Assembly: GCA_023229545.1 (NCBI GenBank)
Contig: JALNZB010000048.1
Location: 1-13,731, forward strand
Source: Sulfuritalea sp.
GTDB taxonomy: Bacteria; Pseudomonadota; Gammaproteobacteria; Burkholderiales; Rhodocyclaceae
Length of the DNA stretch: 13,731 nt
Direction of reading: 5' to 3'
Shown here: in pieces, positions 13,168-13,731 of the stretch
Layout: each line of letters opens with the position of its first letter
Numbering within the stretch: position 1 is the first letter of the stretch
Made by a program: the position numbers and the translations under genes
Notes under the pieces: model-generated
Databases searched by the model: none
Told to the model about the DNA's origin: nothing
The model's input: only the letters and a program-made list of their open reading frames with translations

Positions 13168-13569
13168 ATGCCCTATTTGAATATCAAACTATCCGCTGTT
13201 CCATCGGCGAAAATCACCGCGACTATCGCCGCGCGGCTAACGGAACTGACCGCATCCGTGTTGCAAAAAAAACGTGAACTGATTTCCGTTGCCGTCGAAT
13301 ATATCCCGCCCGGACAATGGTTCATCGGAGGCGACCCGCTTGCCACCCAAAACCTCGCTACCTTTTATCTGGATATCAAGGTGACGGAAGGCACCAATAC
13401 CAAGGACGAAAAAGCCGCCTACGTCGCGCAGGTGTTCGCCACTGTCGGCACGCTGCTCGGCGGACTTCATCCGACGAGTTATATCGTCATCCACGAAGTG
13501 CGCGACGATGCTTGGGGCTACCAAGGGCAAACCCAGGAATTCCGTTACATTCAGGGCAAGTCCCGGTAG
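13168..13569 (+). CDS. 4-oxalocrotonate tautomerase-like (tautomerase superfamily) protein
   Basis: A 133-residue protein that would expose Pro1 after Met removal (MPYLNIKLS), the catalytic base of the tautomerase superfamily. It is about twice the length of the 62-residue 4-OT and matches the longer members that carry two beta-alpha-beta units. The C-terminal TSYIVIHEVRDDAWGYQGQT fits the family's conserved WG-containing end. Such enzymes shift enol/keto forms in aromatic or haloacid breakdown; the substrate here is unknown. AGGAG lies about 8 nt before the ATG. Neighbours are a CMD-like gene 29 nt upstream and a short ORF with a good ribosome site 46 nt downstream, consistent with one small catabolic or detoxification operon. 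Confidence 0.86.
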   Translation: MPYLNIKLSAVPSAKITATIAARLTELTASVLQKKRELISVAVEYIPPGQWFIGGDPLATQNLATFYLDIKVTEGTNTKDEKAAYVAQVFATVGTLLGGLHPTSYIVIHEVRDDAWGYQGQTQEFRYIQGKSR

Positions 13570-13603
13570 GGCAGCCCGATTGGAAACACATATCAATTTT
13601 CTC

Positions 13604-13608
13604 AGGAG
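13604..13608 (+). promoter_or_regulatory. Shine-Dalgarno of the fourth operon ORF
   Basis: AGGAG lies 7 nt before the ATG at 13616 and 2 nt before the ATG at 13611. The frame from 13611 stops after 8 codons, so 13616 is the better start. Confidence 0.6.
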
Positions 13609-13615
13609 AAATGGT

Positions 13616-13714
13616 ATGGACGCCTCCCACCCGCTGAGCACTGAACACGAGTTATCCACCGCGCCGGTCACCTCTGGTCATAGAGGGACCGCCGGCGCCC
13701 GGCGCCGTGGATAA
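13616..13714 (+). CDS. Short ORF of 32 codons, probably a truncated or broken gene head
   Basis: A well-placed AGGAG precedes an ORF reading MDASHPLSTEHELSTAPVT, after which it becomes low-complexity Gly/Arg-rich and stops at TAA inside the right arm of a hairpin. It is positioned as the fourth gene of the TetR operon. The first 19 residues have normal coding character; the rest overlaps the hairpin and looks non-coding. The N-terminal style (polar start leading to APVT) reminds me of secreted dienelactone hydrolases that continue with a Tat RRGF motif, but this is recollection only and no such motif is present. It could also be a genuine small peptide. A frame shift after residue 19 would give an open frame to the window edge. 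Confidence 0.4.
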   Translation: MDASHPLSTEHELSTAPVTSGHRGTAGARRRG

Positions 13715-13717
13715 CTC
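13649..13717. repeat. Long inverted repeat (hairpin) near the right edge
   Basis: The left arm GAGTTATCCACCGCGCCGG (13649-13667) and right arm CCGGCGCCGTGGATAACTC (13699-13717) are inverted copies with one mismatch in 19. The middle can also pair: GGTCaCCTCT with AGAGGGACC around loop GGTCAT (13675-13680), so most of the roughly 69 bp folds back. There is no T-tract after it, so it is not a standard terminator. It may be a palindromic repeat element or the end of an inserted element that continues outside the window. Confidence 0.75.
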
Positions 13718-13731
13718 TGCGGTAGTGGATG

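Noticed and set aside
13649..13731. Replication origin or integron attC site at the right edge
   Set aside because: Two 8/9 DnaA-box matches in inverted arms are not enough for an origin without more boxes, an AT-rich region or a dnaA neighbour. The core bases do not fit RYYYAAC/GTTRRRY of attC.

Overview
The window reads as chromosomal DNA of a GC-rich Gram-negative bacterium, most likely a betaproteobacterium (Rhodocyclales/Burkholderiales-like). This rests on the short 4.5S-type SRP RNA, the dnaX-ybaB order, the SrkA-type kinase, the Spy-like and glycine-zipper envelope proteins, and the codon use. The genus is not determined, and no phage or transposase gene is visible.

Layout. Positions 1-11813 are almost entirely minus-strand. 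From the right end of that block leftwards, in transcription order: an AbrB-type antitoxin and Doc toxin with an ATGA overlap (11813-11203); an envelope operon of a small Tyr/Pro-rich secreted protein, a glycine-zipper lipoprotein, a membrane-anchored glycine-zipper protein and a small Cys-rich CWC protein (11045-9097); a membrane diguanylate cyclase with a periplasmic heme-like motif (8854-6977); comEC followed by srkA and an alpha/beta hydrolase as a tight unit (6918-2606); the SRP RNA gene (about 2524-2424); a Spy/LTXXQ periplasmic protein (2299-1760); dnaX (1676-69); and the first 18 codons of a YbaB/EbfC protein (54-1). From 11911 to the right end the strand switches to plus: a TetR regulator, a carboxymuconolactone decarboxylase/AhpD-like protein, a 4-oxalocrotonate tautomerase-like protein, and a short, possibly broken ORF that runs into a long hairpin at the window edge.

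How parts work together. ffs, dnaX and ybaB are housekeeping genes (protein targeting, replication clamp loading, nucleoid). The Spy-like gene and the envelope operon share a matching promoter arrangement: two TGTAAG-N6-(G/T)NAC-type boxes 31-32 bp apart, with a -10-like hexamer exactly 9 nt past the proximal box. This suggests control by one unseen response regulator, possibly for envelope stress. The TetR gene has one palindromic operator in its own promoter and a better copy just before the next gene, so it probably represses itself and the downstream enzymes.

The most unusual points are the shared envelope promoter motif, a strong intrinsic terminator lying across the comEC translation start, the CX3CH motif plus cytoplasmic Cys cluster in the diguanylate cyclase, apparently leaderless tetR (and perhaps dnaX) transcripts, and the 19-bp inverted repeat at the right edge. 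I see no convincing wholly new multi-gene defence or mobile system here.
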